Assembly (NCBI GenBank): GCA_015693905.1
Contig: CP065161.1
Coordinates: 868,001 to 932,000, forward strand
Origin: Rhodobacterales bacterium HKCCA1288
GTDB lineage: Bacteria > Pseudomonadota > Alphaproteobacteria > Rhodobacterales > Rhodobacteraceae
DNA: 64,000 nucleotides
Reading direction: 5' to 3'
Part shown: in pieces, positions 1-8,912 of the stretch
How the letters are laid out: each line of letters starts with the position of its first letter
Position numbering within the stretch: position 1 is the first letter of the stretch
The notes under the pieces: model-generated
The model's input: only the letters and a program-made list of their open reading frames with translations
The model's database searches: none
What the model was told of the DNA's origin: nothing
Made by a program: the position numbers and the translations under genes

Positions 1-7
1 TCAGCGT

Positions 8-283
8 GTGAGTGCAGAAGCACTGCGGGAGGAGCGCAGCCGATTGCTGACCCCCAAAGCAGACCAGAAAGCGCATAATTCTCAAAACAAAGAAGCGGCG
101 CTTGATCGCATGAGTGAGTTCGGGGCGGTCGCCTACGCAAATCACCTACACATCCACGCGCACCACGAGGTGAGCGTGGAACGACTAGAGGCCCGCCGCC
201 GACAATTATTAAAAGACTTCCACGACTTGCAGGCGCGCCGTGCGCTGGCGAATATCGATGACGCTGAAGTCTCAGAGCCATGA
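8..283 (+). CDS. Hypothetical protein, possibly cut by the window edge
   Basis: I do not recognise this 91-residue protein. It starts at a GTG, but the same frame is open back to base 2, so the real gene may begin outside the window. It has a short His-rich stretch (ANHLHIHAHHEV, about residues 44-55) and an Arg/Lys-rich C-terminal helix (EARRRQLLKDFHDLQARRA, about 61-79). Its TGA overlaps the ATG of the next gene (ATGA, 280-283), so the two are almost certainly co-translated. No signal peptide or membrane segment is visible. The coupling supports a real gene; the function is unknown. Confidence 0.5.
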   Translation: MSAEALREERSRLLTPKADQKAHNSQNKEAALDRMSEFGAVAYANHLHIHAHHEVSVERLEARRRQLLKDFHDLQARRALANIDDAEVSEP

Positions 284-825
284 CGAGCGCCCTCAAGCGG
301 CAGTCCAACCGCAAAAACGCGCGGCTTAGCACGGGGCCCAAAACCGCCGAAGGCCGCCGAAAATCCAGCCAAAACGCTCGGCGCCACGGTCTGAGTGCCG
401 CGCCACCCGCGACTGAAATTCTCCACCACCTCAGACTGATACTTGGCGACCCTGTGGCGACGCCCGAAACTGCAGCCCAGACCCCGCGCAGCGCGGCGGC
501 GCTCCAGCTTGCGACAGCCGAGGCGCGGCTCACCCATGCCCAGCGCCACGCCGCCGAAATCGTGGCCCGCGAAACCCCACACACCCTAGCTTACGAAATA
601 GACTTGGTGCGCGGCGAGCTCGAAGACCTTGATTATCTCTTCAATATCGAGGGGCAGATATCAGGGCGCAAATTACTGCGCCAACTCACGGCGACGTCTG
701 CGCGTTTTGACGAGCGAGACCGCCGCGCCGCGCGCCGCCACTTGCAGGACGCGCACGCGGGCCGGCGCAAGGCGCTAAAGAGATTCCTAGAGCTGGATCA
801 ATTTCACAAAACGAAGCCAAACTAG
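280..825 (+). CDS. Hypothetical protein with STGPKT...HGLS motif
   Basis: This is a 181-residue basic protein whose N-terminus (about residues 11-39) carries the pattern NAR-STGPKTAEGR...SSQNARRHGLS. From memory, this motif recurs at the start of many uncharacterised bacterial proteins, often in accessory regions; I know of no assigned function. The rest is helical and rich in Arg, Ala and Glu, with a long charged C-terminal helix (about 140-172). It overlaps the preceding gene by ATGA, so the two form a small operon. No catalytic motif, export signal or membrane helix is seen. An AT-rich stretch (826-895) follows it. The Arg/Lys-rich motif could bind nucleic acid, but that is only a guess. 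Confidence 0.65.
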   Translation: MTSALKRQSNRKNARLSTGPKTAEGRRKSSQNARRHGLSAAPPATEILHHLRLILGDPVATPETAAQTPRSAAALQLATAEARLTHAQRHAAEIVARETPHTLAYEIDLVRGELEDLDYLFNIEGQISGRKLLRQLTATSARFDERDRRAARRHLQDAHAGRRKALKRFLELDQFHKTKPN

Positions 826-901
826 ATTTTTAATTTAAATTATGTATAAAAATTTTTAAATGTCGCGAAACATCAGTTATCAAACACGCGCAAAATCAAT
901 C

Positions 902-2092
902 TCATTTCCCCACGCGATCGCCCTGCCCCGCCCCTAGGGCCGTTTGCAAGATCAACCGAATGTCCAAAATCAGACCGCGCAGCGCGATGTAGCGGGCATC
1001 CCATGCAACGAGGCGCGCGGGGTCGCTCATATCCACGCCCGCAACTTGGGCAAGACCTGAGATACCCGGGCGAATGTCCAAAACACCCGCCTGAGCGCGC
1101 AGGCGCACCAATTCCTCTTGAGCGGGCAGGCAGGGGCGTGGGCCAATAAGGCTCATATCACCCCAAAGGACGTTCCAAAGCTGCGGCAGCTCATCAAGTT
1201 TATATCGGCGCAGCTTGGCCCCCAAGGGCGTGACGGCGGCGCTAGACACCTCATGCGTGCCCGCCTGTTTCGTGCCAATCGCCATGGTGCGGAATTTGTA
1301 GCAGGTGAAGACCTGCCCTCCGCGGCCCACGCGCGGTTGCGCGAAAATTGCAGGGCCATCGCCCTCTTTGCGGATCAAAGCCCACAAGATCAGCATAGGC
1401 AGCGCGAATAGGATCAAGCCACCCACTGCCGCAGCTAAATCCATGACGCGGCTGATCGCGCGATAGGTGAGGTTGCCCCCCTGCCCGTCACTCAGCACAA
1501 GCTCACGCGGGGCCGTCCGCGCGTGATGACACAGCCACTCCGCCAGCCGCGTCACGGACAGGGTCGGCTTTAGCGCCGAAATCGGGCCAAAGGCAAACCG
1601 CGCCAGAGGCTTGGGCAAGCGGTTTAGATGGCGCAGCGCACCTGCGAATGTCGCGCCATAAATCGCGGGCAGATAGAGATGCACGATATCCCCTCCCACC
1701 GCGTCAACTGCGGCGACACCATCGCGTTTGCTTTGCGCATAGGCGGATCGGTTGGCTGCCTCCAAAGCATGGGTTGAGCTGACATTGATAAACCGCCCCC
1801 CCGCATCCTGCGCCGCCTGCGCAAGCGTGGCTGCAAATTCCACATTAACGGCCTGATAGGCGCTCAGGCTTGCCCCCGCATCTGAATTCACCACCGCCAA
1901 ATTGAGCAGCAGATCTGCCCCCTGCAGCGCCTGCGATAGGTTTGCATAATCCGACACTGCGCATTCGGGGAATTTCGCCTGCAGCGTCTCAGGGTCGCGG
2001 CCAAGCAGCATCACATCTGCGCCGCGCGCGCGCAATTCGGGCACCAGCATTTGCCCCACAAACCCGCTCGCCCCTGCAATGACAATGCGCAT
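902..2092 (-). CDS. Fused NAD-dependent epimerase / undecaprenyl-phosphate sugar transferase
   Basis: This protein of 396 residues joins two enzymes of surface-polysaccharide synthesis. The N-terminal half (about 1-215) is a short-chain epimerase/dehydratase with the Rossmann motif GASGFVG near the start and a YAQSK active-site segment (YxxxK). The C-terminal half (about 220-396) is a bacterial sugar transferase (PF02397 type). It has one hydrophobic segment, then [31 protein letters not shown] and [10 protein letters not shown], the usual phosphoglycosyl transferase blocks. It would load a sugar phosphate onto undecaprenyl phosphate at the inner membrane. The ATG at 2092 is chosen because GAGGGGGG lies just before it and the Rossmann strand follows; the frame is open further upstream without homology. 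No other polysaccharide gene is adjacent. Confidence 0.85.
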   Translation of the reverse strand: MRIVIAGASGFVGQMLVPELRARGADVMLLGRDPETLQAKFPECAVSDYANLSQALQGADLLLNLAVVNSDAGASLSAYQAVNVEFAATLAQAAQDAGGRFINVSSTHALEAANRSAYAQSKRDGVAAVDAVGGDIVHLYLPAIYGATFAGALRHLNRLPKPLARFAFGPISALKPTLSVTRLAEWLCHHARTAPRELVLSDGQGGNLTYRAISRVMDLAAAVGGLILFALPMLILWALIRKEGDGPAIFAQPRVGRGGQVFTCYKFRTMAIGTKQAGTHEVSSAAVTPLGAKLRRYKLDELPQLWNVLWGDMSLIGPRPCLPAQEELVRLRAQAGVLDIRPGISGLAQVAGVDMSDPARLVAWDARYIALRGLILDIRLILQTALGAGQGDRVGK

Positions 2093-2160
2093 GGCATCCC
2101 CCCTCATGTTGCGCCATGTTCTGTCTGATTGGGGCCGATATGGAAAGCCCCCAAACAGAC

Positions 2161-2190
2161 AAAAGCCCCCCGAAACCACGGGGGGCTTTG
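2161..2190 (-). terminator. Rho-independent terminator after icd
   Basis: A perfect GC-rich hairpin (AAAGCCCCCC, 7-nt loop, GGGGGGCTTT) sits 30 nt past the icd stop codon. Read on the minus strand the stem is followed by TTTTGTCTGTTT, so it should end icd transcription before the sugar transferase gene. Confidence 0.85.
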
Positions 2191-2219
2191 CTAAAATATC
2201 ACGCGAAGTGGCCTATGCG

Positions 2220-4424
2220 TCAGGCGAAAATTGCGTTCATCGTGGCCGAGGGGCGCATGACGGCTGCAACCTTTGCGGGGTCTGCGTGATAATAGCCGCC
2301 CAAATCCACAGCCGCACCACGACCGGCGTGCAACTCTGCCAAAATCTGCGCCTCATGTTCCGCCAATGCTTTGGCGATCGGCGCAAATTCTGCGGCAAGC
2401 TTTGCATCCTCGCCTTGCGCGGCCAAGGCCTCGGCCCAGTAGCGCGCGAACCAGTAATGGCTGTCGCGGTTGTCAGGCTCGCCCACCTTGCGGCCAGGGC
2501 TGCGGTTATCGTCCAACACGCCTTGGGTCGCGACCTCGACCGCTTCGCCCAAGATACGGGCTGCGGCATTGTTCTTTGTCTCCGCCAAGAACTTAAAGCT
2601 TTCACCAAGGGCGCAGAACTCGCCCAGACTGTCCCAGCGCAGGTGGTTTTCACCTTGCAGCTGCTGCACATGTTTCGGGGCCGATCCGCCTGCACCCGTC
2701 TCAAACAAACCACCGCCCTGCATCAACTTTACAATCGACAGCATCTTAGCCGATGTCGCCAATTCAAGGATGGGGAAGAGATCGGTCAGGTAATCGCGCA
2801 ACACATTGCCTGTGATGGCGATATGGTTCTTACCTGCGCGGATCGTTTCTAGGGCTTTGCGGGTCGCTTCACGCGGCGCCATAATCGCGAATTTATCGGC
2901 CACACCGCGCGCTTCCAAAATCGGGCGCACATAGGCGATCAATTCCGCATCATGGGCGCGGGTTTCATCCAACCAAAACACCGCCTCGCAGCCTTCGGCG
3001 CGCTGACGATCAATCGCCAAATTCACCCAATCCTCAATCGGTGCCTTGCGTGCAGAGGCCGAACGCCAAATATCACCCGCCTCAACAGCGTGTTCATGGA
3101 TCACTGTCCCATCTTCCAAGATCATCCGAACCGTGCCTTTTGCAGCAATTTCGAATGTGGTCGGGTGGCTGCCATATTCTTCGGCCTTTTGCGCCATCAG
3201 GCCAATATTCTGCACCGTGCCGCAGGTGGCAGGATCAAGCTTGCCCGTTTCTTTGAAATACTTGATCGTCTCGTCATAGACGGGCGCGTAAGAATTATCA
3301 GGGATCACACAGACCGCATCATGTTCCTTGCCATCTGGCCCCCAGCCTTTACCACCTGCACGGATCAGCGCAGGCATGGATGCATCAACAATTACATCCG
3401 AGGGAACATGCAAATTGGTGATGCCGCGATCACTGTCGACCATATACATTGGCGGGCGCGCTGCCATGCAGGCGTCAATCGCCGCTTTGATATCGGCCTC
3501 ACCTGCAATGCGGGCCATGAGATCACCCAAACCCGAATTGGGGTTGACGCCAAGTGCCGCCAAACGATCCCCAAATTCGTCAAAGACGGGCGCAAGATAG
3601 GCTTTGACCGCATGGCCAAAGATGATCGGGTCAGAGACCTTCATCATTGTGGCCTTCATATGCAGCGAGAACAGCACGCCATCTTTCTTCGTTTGTTCAA
3701 TCTCAGCCGCCAGAAAATCGCTCAGCGCGGCGGCACTCATGAAGGTCGCATCGACAACCGTGCCCGCCGGGTAGCTGACTGCATCCTTCAACACAGTCTC
3801 AGTGCCATCTTCCGCAACGTGAACGATGCGCGCGGTTGCGGCATCTTTCAGCGTGACCGATGTTTCATTGCTGCGGAAATCGCCGCCCGACATGGCCGCA
3901 ACGCGGGTTTTGCTATCCTTCGTCCACTCGCCCATGCGATGTGGGTTGGCCTGCGCATAGGCCTTCACGGCTTTAGCCGCGCGGCGGTCTGAATTCCCTT
4001 CACGCAAAACGGGGTTCACAGCAGAGCCTTTGATCGCATCATATTTCGCGCGCGCGTCTTTTTCCGCATCAGTTTTGGGGTTTTCTGGATAATCAGGGAT
4101 CGCATAGCCCTGCCCCTGCAATTCTTTGATTGCGGCTTGCAATTGCGGCACAGAGGCCGAGATATTTGGCAGCTTGATCACATTGGCATCCGCCGTTTTG
4201 ACCAATTCCCCCAAGGCGGCCAGATCATCACTTTGGCGCTGATCGGCGGGCAATTGATCGGCAAATGCCGCCAAAATGCGCCCTGCCAGCGAAATGTCAC
4301 GCGTGCCAACCGAGACACCCGCCGCCCGCGCAAAGCGCGCGATGATCGGCAAAAGCGAAGCCGAGGCAAGTTCAGGCGCTTCGTCAACTTTGGTATAGAT
4401 GATATCTGGGGTCTGGTCGGTCAT
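2220..4424 (-). CDS. icd: Monomeric NADP-dependent isocitrate dehydrogenase
   Basis: This protein converts isocitrate to 2-oxoglutarate and CO2 with NADP in the TCA cycle. At 734 residues it matches the large monomeric IDH family (about 740 aa) rather than the dimeric form. Recognisable blocks include the N-terminal [64 protein letters not shown] and, near the C-terminus, [20 protein letters not shown] good Shine-Dalgarno (AAGGAG, 8 nt before the ATG) fixes the start. It is monocistronic: its own promoter region lies to the right (4425-4525) and a strong terminator follows (2161-2190). Nothing appears truncated. Confidence 0.97.
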   Translation of the reverse strand: MTDQTPDIIYTKVDEAPELASASLLPIIARFARAAGVSVGTRDISLAGRILAAFADQLPADQRQSDDLAALGELVKTADANVIKLPNISASVPQLQAAIKELQGQGYAIPDYPENPKTDAEKDARAKYDAIKGSAVNPVLREGNSDRRAAKAVKAYAQANPHRMGEWTKDSKTRVAAMSGGDFRSNETSVTLKDAATARIVHVAEDGTETVLKDAVSYPAGTVVDATFMSAAALSDFLAAEIEQTKKDGVLFSLHMKATMMKVSDPIIFGHAVKAYLAPVFDEFGDRLAALGVNPNSGLGDLMARIAGEADIKAAIDACMAARPPMYMVDSDRGITNLHVPSDVIVDASMPALIRAGGKGWGPDGKEHDAVCVIPDNSYAPVYDETIKYFKETGKLDPATCGTVQNIGLMAQKAEEYGSHPTTFEIAAKGTVRMILEDGTVIHEHAVEAGDIWRSASARKAPIEDWVNLAIDRQRAEGCEAVFWLDETRAHDAELIAYVRPILEARGVADKFAIMAPREATRKALETIRAGKNHIAITGNVLRDYLTDLFPILELATSAKMLSIVKLMQGGGLFETGAGGSAPKHVQQLQGENHLRWDSLGEFCALGESFKFLAETKNNAAARILGEAVEVATQGVLDDNRSPGRKVGEPDNRDSHYWFARYWAEALAAQGEDAKLAAEFAPIAKALAEHEAQILAELHAGRGAAVDLGGYYHADPAKVAAVMRPSATMNAIFA

Positions 4425-4525
4425 AGCTTTGGCTCCTTAGGGAGGATGATTTCGGCATCCCATAGTATACAATTGACCAAATGGGAAGCGTGAAGGTTGC
4501 CGCAGCACAAAATTTACAAGGGGCC

Positions 4526-5458
4526 TCACCCGAGGATGATCAGCCAAATTGATGAGGTCAAAACTGTCACGCCCGTGCCAACCAAAACCGAACTGGCCGC
4601 AACGCGCCGCCCTGCCCCATACATATTGGCAAACAGATAGGCATTGGCGCCTGGGGCCATCGCGGCGGTGATGACCACAGATTTCAGATCATCACTGGGA
4701 ATATGCAAAATCTGCGATCCCATCATCCACCCAATTGCGGGATGCACAATCAGCGACAGGATCAAGACCATCGCGATCACCCGCACCTCGCCCTCAGGAC
4801 GATAACGATAGAGCACCCCACCCAAGCCAAAAAGCGCGGTCGGCAGGGCCGCACGGGCCAAAAGGGCAATCCCATCCTCGACAACAACGGGCATGCCAAG
4901 CCCGATGAAATTCACAACAAACCCCGCCCCAATGGCCAAGGTCAGCGCATTGCGCGACAGCGCGCGCCCCACGGCAAGGGCCAAGATATGCGGGGCCACG
5001 CGGCCCGCCTTGACCCCCTCCATTGCGGTTACGCCCACCAGATAACAAAACGGGGCGTGCAGCGCGACAATCGCAAAATTCCCTGCAAGGCTATCGGGGC
5101 CATAAGCGCGCTCCATGATCGGCAGGCCCAACAGCACGGAATTGGCGAACATGGCCACAAAACCAATCGCCACCGCATCTGTCCAAACCCGCCCAAAGAT
5201 GACGCGCGCCCCGAACATCCCCAAAAGGAACACAAGGATTGAGCCAGAATAATAGCTCAGCAGCAGCGGGAAATGGAAATCTTGGCTCAGATCAAGCCGC
5301 GCAATCGCCAAAAATAGCAGCGCAGGGATCGCAATCCCTTGTGAAAACTTCATGAGAAGGTCAACGCCTTCCTCAGAAAACAAGCCGCGCCAGACCATCA
5401 CATAGCCAAAGCCAATGACGATAAAGACGGGCAAGACAACTTCAAGAAGGGCGGACAT
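4526..5458 (-). CDS. AEC-family (auxin efflux carrier) transporter
   Basis: This is a 310-residue inner-membrane protein with about ten hydrophobic segments arranged in two halves of five, the fold of the AEC/PF03547 family. The family includes malonate, malate and related organic-acid carriers; substrate cannot be told from sequence. Typical features are the N-terminal ALLEVVLPVFIVIGFGYV, the NSVLLGLPI segment in the first half and MAPGANAYLFANMY near the end, which carries the conserved Asn. The ATG lies 3 nt after the stop of the upstream hydrolase gene (5462), so it is probably translated from the same mRNA. The product most likely effluxes or imports a small organic anion. Confidence 0.85.
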   Translation of the reverse strand: MSALLEVVLPVFIVIGFGYVMVWRGLFSEEGVDLLMKFSQGIAIPALLFLAIARLDLSQDFHFPLLLSYYSGSILVFLLGMFGARVIFGRVWTDAVAIGFVAMFANSVLLGLPIMERAYGPDSLAGNFAIVALHAPFCYLVGVTAMEGVKAGRVAPHILALAVGRALSRNALTLAIGAGFVVNFIGLGMPVVVEDGIALLARAALPTALFGLGGVLYRYRPEGEVRVIAMVLILSLIVHPAIGWMMGSQILHIPSDDLKSVVITAAMAPGANAYLFANMYGAGRRVAASSVLVGTGVTVLTSSIWLIILG

Positions 5459-5461
5459 CCT

Positions 5462-6259
5462 CTAGAAATCCAAACTGATACGCAGCCCATCATAGGCGGG
5501 CGAGATATGCGCAGGCAATTCATCGCAAAGCGTTTGATAGTCCAAATCTAAATGCATATTGGTCAGGATTGCGCGGCGCGGGCGGGCGCGGGCAATCCAA
5601 TCTAGGCTTTGCTCAAGATGCGCGTGGCTTGGGTGGGGCGTGCGGCGCAGCGCGTCCAAAATCCAACAATCCAAACCCGATAGCATCTCCCAGGCAGGCG
5701 CAGGAATGTCCGAGACATCCGGCAAATAGGCCACGTCACCGATGCGAAACCCTTTCGCCATGATGCGCCCGTGTTGCACATCGAATGGCTGCAGCGTCAC
5801 AGGCCCGCCTGCCCCCGTCACCACAATCTCACCCTCAATCGGGTTCAGCGTCAGGATCGGTGGATAATCCGACCCTTCGGGCTGCACAAAGGCATAGCTA
5901 AAGCGGGATAAGAGATCGCTGGCCGTGGCTGCATCTGCCCAAACATTGAGGCGGGATTTCATGTTGAAAACGATCATGCGCAGATCATCCAAACCATGCA
6001 CGTGATCCGCGTGTGAATGGGTGTAAACCACACCATCCAGCGCGCCCACATCTGCATCCAATAGCTGGGCGCGCATATCAGGCGAGGTATCAATCAAGAC
6101 CCGCGTTGTGCCGCCCTCGCCCAAACGCTCCACCAAAAGCGAGCAGCGGCGGCGGCGGTTCTTGGGTTCACGCGGATCACAGGCGCCCCAATTGCCCCCC
6201 AAACGCGGCACCCCGCCTGATGAGCCGCAGCCAAGTATGGTATAACGCAGCTTGCCCAT
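5462..6259 (-). CDS. MBL-fold metallohydrolase, PhnP/RNase Z-like
   Basis: This 265-residue protein is a metallo-beta-lactamase-fold hydrolase close to the PhnP (cyclic phosphodiesterase) group. The first strand reads LGCGSSGGVPR, typical for PhnP-like proteins. The metal-binding signature is THSHADHVHGLDD (about residues 75-87), with later metal-ligand candidates in DVQHGR, YLPDVSD and LEQSLD regions. The ATG at 6259 is preferred over an upstream start because it begins the conserved fold and lies 4 nt after the tatD stop. It sits in the tatD-holB-tmk cluster, a common neighbour of these genes in alphaproteobacteria. The in vivo substrate is unknown. Confidence 0.88.
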   Translation of the reverse strand: MGKLRYTILGCGSSGGVPRLGGNWGACDPREPKNRRRRCSLLVERLGEGGTTRVLIDTSPDMRAQLLDADVGALDGVVYTHSHADHVHGLDDLRMIVFNMKSRLNVWADAATASDLLSRFSYAFVQPEGSDYPPILTLNPIEGEIVVTGAGGPVTLQPFDVQHGRIMAKGFRIGDVAYLPDVSDIPAPAWEMLSGLDCWILDALRRTPHPSHAHLEQSLDWIARARPRRAILTNMHLDLDYQTLCDELPAHISPAYDGLRISLDF

Positions 6260-6263
6260 AACC

Positions 6264-7094
6264 CTAAACGCCCCCCTGCCATTGGGCGGCCTTGGAAAAC
6301 AGCCTGTCAAAATTCGCACTGGTTGCCGCGGCGAATTCGGCAAGGCTGATGCCAAAGATATCCGCCCCCACCTGCGCGGTCAGGGCTGTATAGCTAGGCT
6401 CATTGCGCCGTCCGCGATGGGGCGGCGGGGCCAAATAGGGGCTGTCGGTTTCAACCAAAATCCGATCAAGGGACGCTTCGGCAAAAATGGCGCGCAACTC
6501 GCCCGATTTTGGGAAGGCCGCAATGCCCGACATTGAAAGATAAAACCCCAAATCCAATGCCGCGCGCGCCAATTCAGCCGAAGAGCTGAAACAATGCATC
6601 ACGCAGGAATAAGGGCCGTTTGCATATCCTTCGCGCAGGATCTGCGCCATATCCTCATCTGCGGCGCGGGCATGGATGATCAAGGGCAGCCCTGTCTCGC
6701 GCGCGGCATCAATATGGATGCGCAAACTGTCTTTTTGCGCCTCTGCGCTATCGGCGGTGTAGTGATAATCCAGACCCGTCTCGCCTATGCCAACGAATTT
6801 TGGATGCGCTGCAAGGGCCACTAAATCCTCAACGGTGACGGGCGGTTGATCGGCCACGCTCATCGGATGAAGGCCCGCAGCCCAGAACACGGGCGCATGG
6901 CTCTCGGCAATGCTGCGCACCTGTGGAACATTGCCCATTTTGGTGCAAATCGTCACCATGCGGGACACACCCGCCTCCACGGCCCGCGCCACGACATCGC
7001 CCAATTCGCCTTCAAAATCGGGAAAATCCAGATGGCAATGGCTGTCGACCAATTGCGGGGTGGCATCAGAGGAGGGGGTCACGCGGTCACTCAT
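6264..7094 (-). CDS. tatD: TatD-family metal-dependent hydrolase
   Basis: This 276-residue amidohydrolase-superfamily enzyme matches the usual TatD length (about 260). Metal and active-site residues are visible in order: DSHCHLDF (about 17-24), GIGETGLDYHY (Glu/Asp region, about 101), IIHARAAD (about 139), MHCFSS (about 165) and LVETDSPYLAPPPHRGRRNEP (about 215). Known TatD proteins are Mg-dependent 3'-5' DNases/RNases active on damaged or free DNA ends. It lies 64 nt downstream of holB in the same orientation and 4 nt upstream of the MBL-fold gene, so the three are likely one transcript. Confidence 0.93.
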   Translation of the reverse strand: MSDRVTPSSDATPQLVDSHCHLDFPDFEGELGDVVARAVEAGVSRMVTICTKMGNVPQVRSIAESHAPVFWAAGLHPMSVADQPPVTVEDLVALAAHPKFVGIGETGLDYHYTADSAEAQKDSLRIHIDAARETGLPLIIHARAADEDMAQILREGYANGPYSCVMHCFSSSAELARAALDLGFYLSMSGIAAFPKSGELRAIFAEASLDRILVETDSPYLAPPPHRGRRNEPSYTALTAQVGADIFGISLAEFAAATSANFDRLFSKAAQWQGGV

Positions 7095-7158
7095 GGGCTA
7101 AAAGATCAGTCTCGCAGATTATGGCACAGCAAGGGGGTGATGCGCCCCTCCAGGAGGA

Positions 7159-8286
7159 TCACGCCATCACACGCGGTGCCGCTTTTTCGATGCTTATGAT
7201 CATATCAAGGATCAAAGCGGCAGGGTCAAGGTTCACCGCGCGCCCCTGTCGTGCCTTGGCGGATAAACGATCCGCAAGATCGGCCCATCCCCGACCCTCA
7301 TGGGGGCTTGGCGAAAGGCGCGCCAAAATTGCCCCCTCGCCCGTGACAATGTCGGGGGGCAGTGCGCCAGTTACCCCCACACGGGCCAAGCGCGCCAACA
7401 ACCGATCCAACAGCGCAAGCATCAGATCAAACTGCGCTTCTCCTGCTTTGCCCGTGACCTGCTCGGAGAGGGCCATCGCTTGGGCGCGATCCAATCGCGG
7501 CAAGGTTCCAATCAGCGAAACCAAAGCGCCGTAAAGCGCCAAACCGCCCCCCTCAATCATCTGCGCGGCCACCCCAACCGATCCATTGGCCAACTCAACC
7601 ACCGCGCGCGGGTCGTCCACTGCCACATCAATGCTGTGCATGGCTTGGGCCATCTCATCCGCCCCAAGCGGGTTAAGACGCAACGTGCGACAACGCGAGC
7701 GGATTGTGGGCAGAAGCTTCGCGGGTTGATGCGCAACCAAAAGCAAAATCGCATCCTCAGGCGGTTCTTCAAGCAGTTTGAGCAATGCATTGGCCGCGTT
7801 GCGGTTCATCTCATCCACCGCATCAACAATCACCACACGCCGCCCGCCATCTACGGCGGAAAGTCCAAAAAATTGGTTCAGGCGGCGCACTTCATCCACA
7901 GTGATTTCGGCGGAGAGCTTCTTGGTTTTTTCATTCCATCCGCGCCGCACCAGCAAAACCCGTGACTCAGACAGCGCGCGCAAACGCCGTGCCACGGCCC
8001 CCTCAGGATCAGTGACGAAGCCCTGCGGATCAGGCGGCATGTCGAACAAAGCCGCCCCTGCGTCATCGGGGCTGTTCAATAAATGCTCTGCCGCTTTCCA
8101 CGCGAATGTAGCCTTGCCAATGCCCTTTGGCCCCGTAATCAGCCACGCGTGATGCATCCGATCAGAGGCAAGCGCCGCACAAAACTCGGTCACGGCGGCG
8201 GCGTGACCAATCAGTTGCGGGGCATGGCGCGGATGCGGCAGACCCTCGGCGGCATCCGCCTCTGGCAGGAGATCATCATCTTTCAT
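7159..8286 (-). CDS. holB: DNA polymerase III delta-prime subunit
   Basis: This 375-residue protein is the clamp-loader delta' subunit. It shows the AAA+ layout: ITGPKGIGKATFAW (Walker A-like, about 49-62), VVIVDAVDEMNRNAANALLK (Walker B/sensor region, about 151-170), LLEEPPEDAILLL and SRCRTLRLNPL (arginine-finger SRC motif, about 197-207). The ATG overlaps the tmk stop (ATGA, 8283-8286), a pairing conserved in many alphaproteobacteria. It loads the beta clamp together with DnaX and HolA, which are not in this window. Confidence 0.93.
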   Translation of the reverse strand: MKDDDLLPEADAAEGLPHPRHAPQLIGHAAAVTEFCAALASDRMHHAWLITGPKGIGKATFAWKAAEHLLNSPDDAGAALFDMPPDPQGFVTDPEGAVARRLRALSESRVLLVRRGWNEKTKKLSAEITVDEVRRLNQFFGLSAVDGGRRVVIVDAVDEMNRNAANALLKLLEEPPEDAILLLVAHQPAKLLPTIRSRCRTLRLNPLGADEMAQAMHSIDVAVDDPRAVVELANGSVGVAAQMIEGGGLALYGALVSLIGTLPRLDRAQAMALSEQVTGKAGEAQFDLMLALLDRLLARLARVGVTGALPPDIVTGEGAILARLSPSPHEGRGWADLADRLSAKARQGRAVNLDPAALILDMIISIEKAAPRVMA

Positions 8287-8912
8287 AGCCGCGCCTCTAC
8301 GATCCGCGCGATATCCTGTGCAATCGCCTCGGGCGCTTGATTGGCATCAACCATTGCGCAGCGGTCAGGAAAATCGCGGGCAAGCGCCTGAAACCCAGAC
8401 CGCAGCCGCTCTTGAAAGGGCAGCCCCATGTCCTCGAACCGATCTTCGCCCGATTGCCGCGCCAACCCACGCGCCAAGGCCACAGCGGGGTCCATATCCA
8501 ATATCAAGGTCAGGTCAGGCTCCACCCCGATCACACGGGCATGGATATCATCGACAAGATCGCGCAGATCGCCACGCGCAGCCCCCTGATAGACACGGGT
8601 GGAGTCCGCAAATCGATCACAAATCACCACGGCCCCACGGGCAAGCGCAGGCGCAATCGTGCGCTCAAGGTGATCACGGCGCGCGGCAGAAAAAAGCAAG
8701 ATCTCCGTTTCGGGCGACCAGCGATCTGGATCCCCCTCGACCAACAGCTTGCGAATATCCTCTGCCCCCGCCGCACCGCCAGGTTCGCGTGTCTCAATCA
8801 CATCACGGCCAAGGCCGCGCAGATGCGCCGCCAAAAGGCGGCTTTGCGTGGATTTTCCCGCCCCATCTATCCCTTCAAGACTGATAAACAGCCCGCTTGC
8901 CGCGCCCGACAT
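8283..8912 (-). CDS. tmk: Thymidylate kinase
   Basis: This 209-residue protein phosphorylates dTMP to dTDP with ATP. Motifs in order: the P-loop FISLEGIDGAGKSTQSRLLA (about 9-28), TREPGG (substrate/TMP-binding, about 41), VVICDRFADSTRVYQG (DRx loop, about 94-109) and a lid with ARGLARQSGEDRFEDMG. Length and motifs are complete. The ATG directly follows the dacC stop codon with no spacer, and its 3' end overlaps holB by 4 nt, so dacC, tmk and holB are co-translated. Confidence 0.96.
   Translation of the reverse strand: MSGAASGLFISLEGIDGAGKSTQSRLLAAHLRGLGRDVIETREPGGAAGAEDIRKLLVEGDPDRWSPETEILLFSAARRDHLERTIAPALARGAVVICDRFADSTRVYQGAARGDLRDLVDDIHARVIGVEPDLTLILDMDPAVALARGLARQSGEDRFEDMGLPFQERLRSGFQALARDFPDRCAMVDANQAPEAIAQDIARIVEARL

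Noticed and set aside
2079-3992. Plus-strand frames of 257 and 346 codons
   Set aside because: Antisense to icd, which is complete and has a clear family match.
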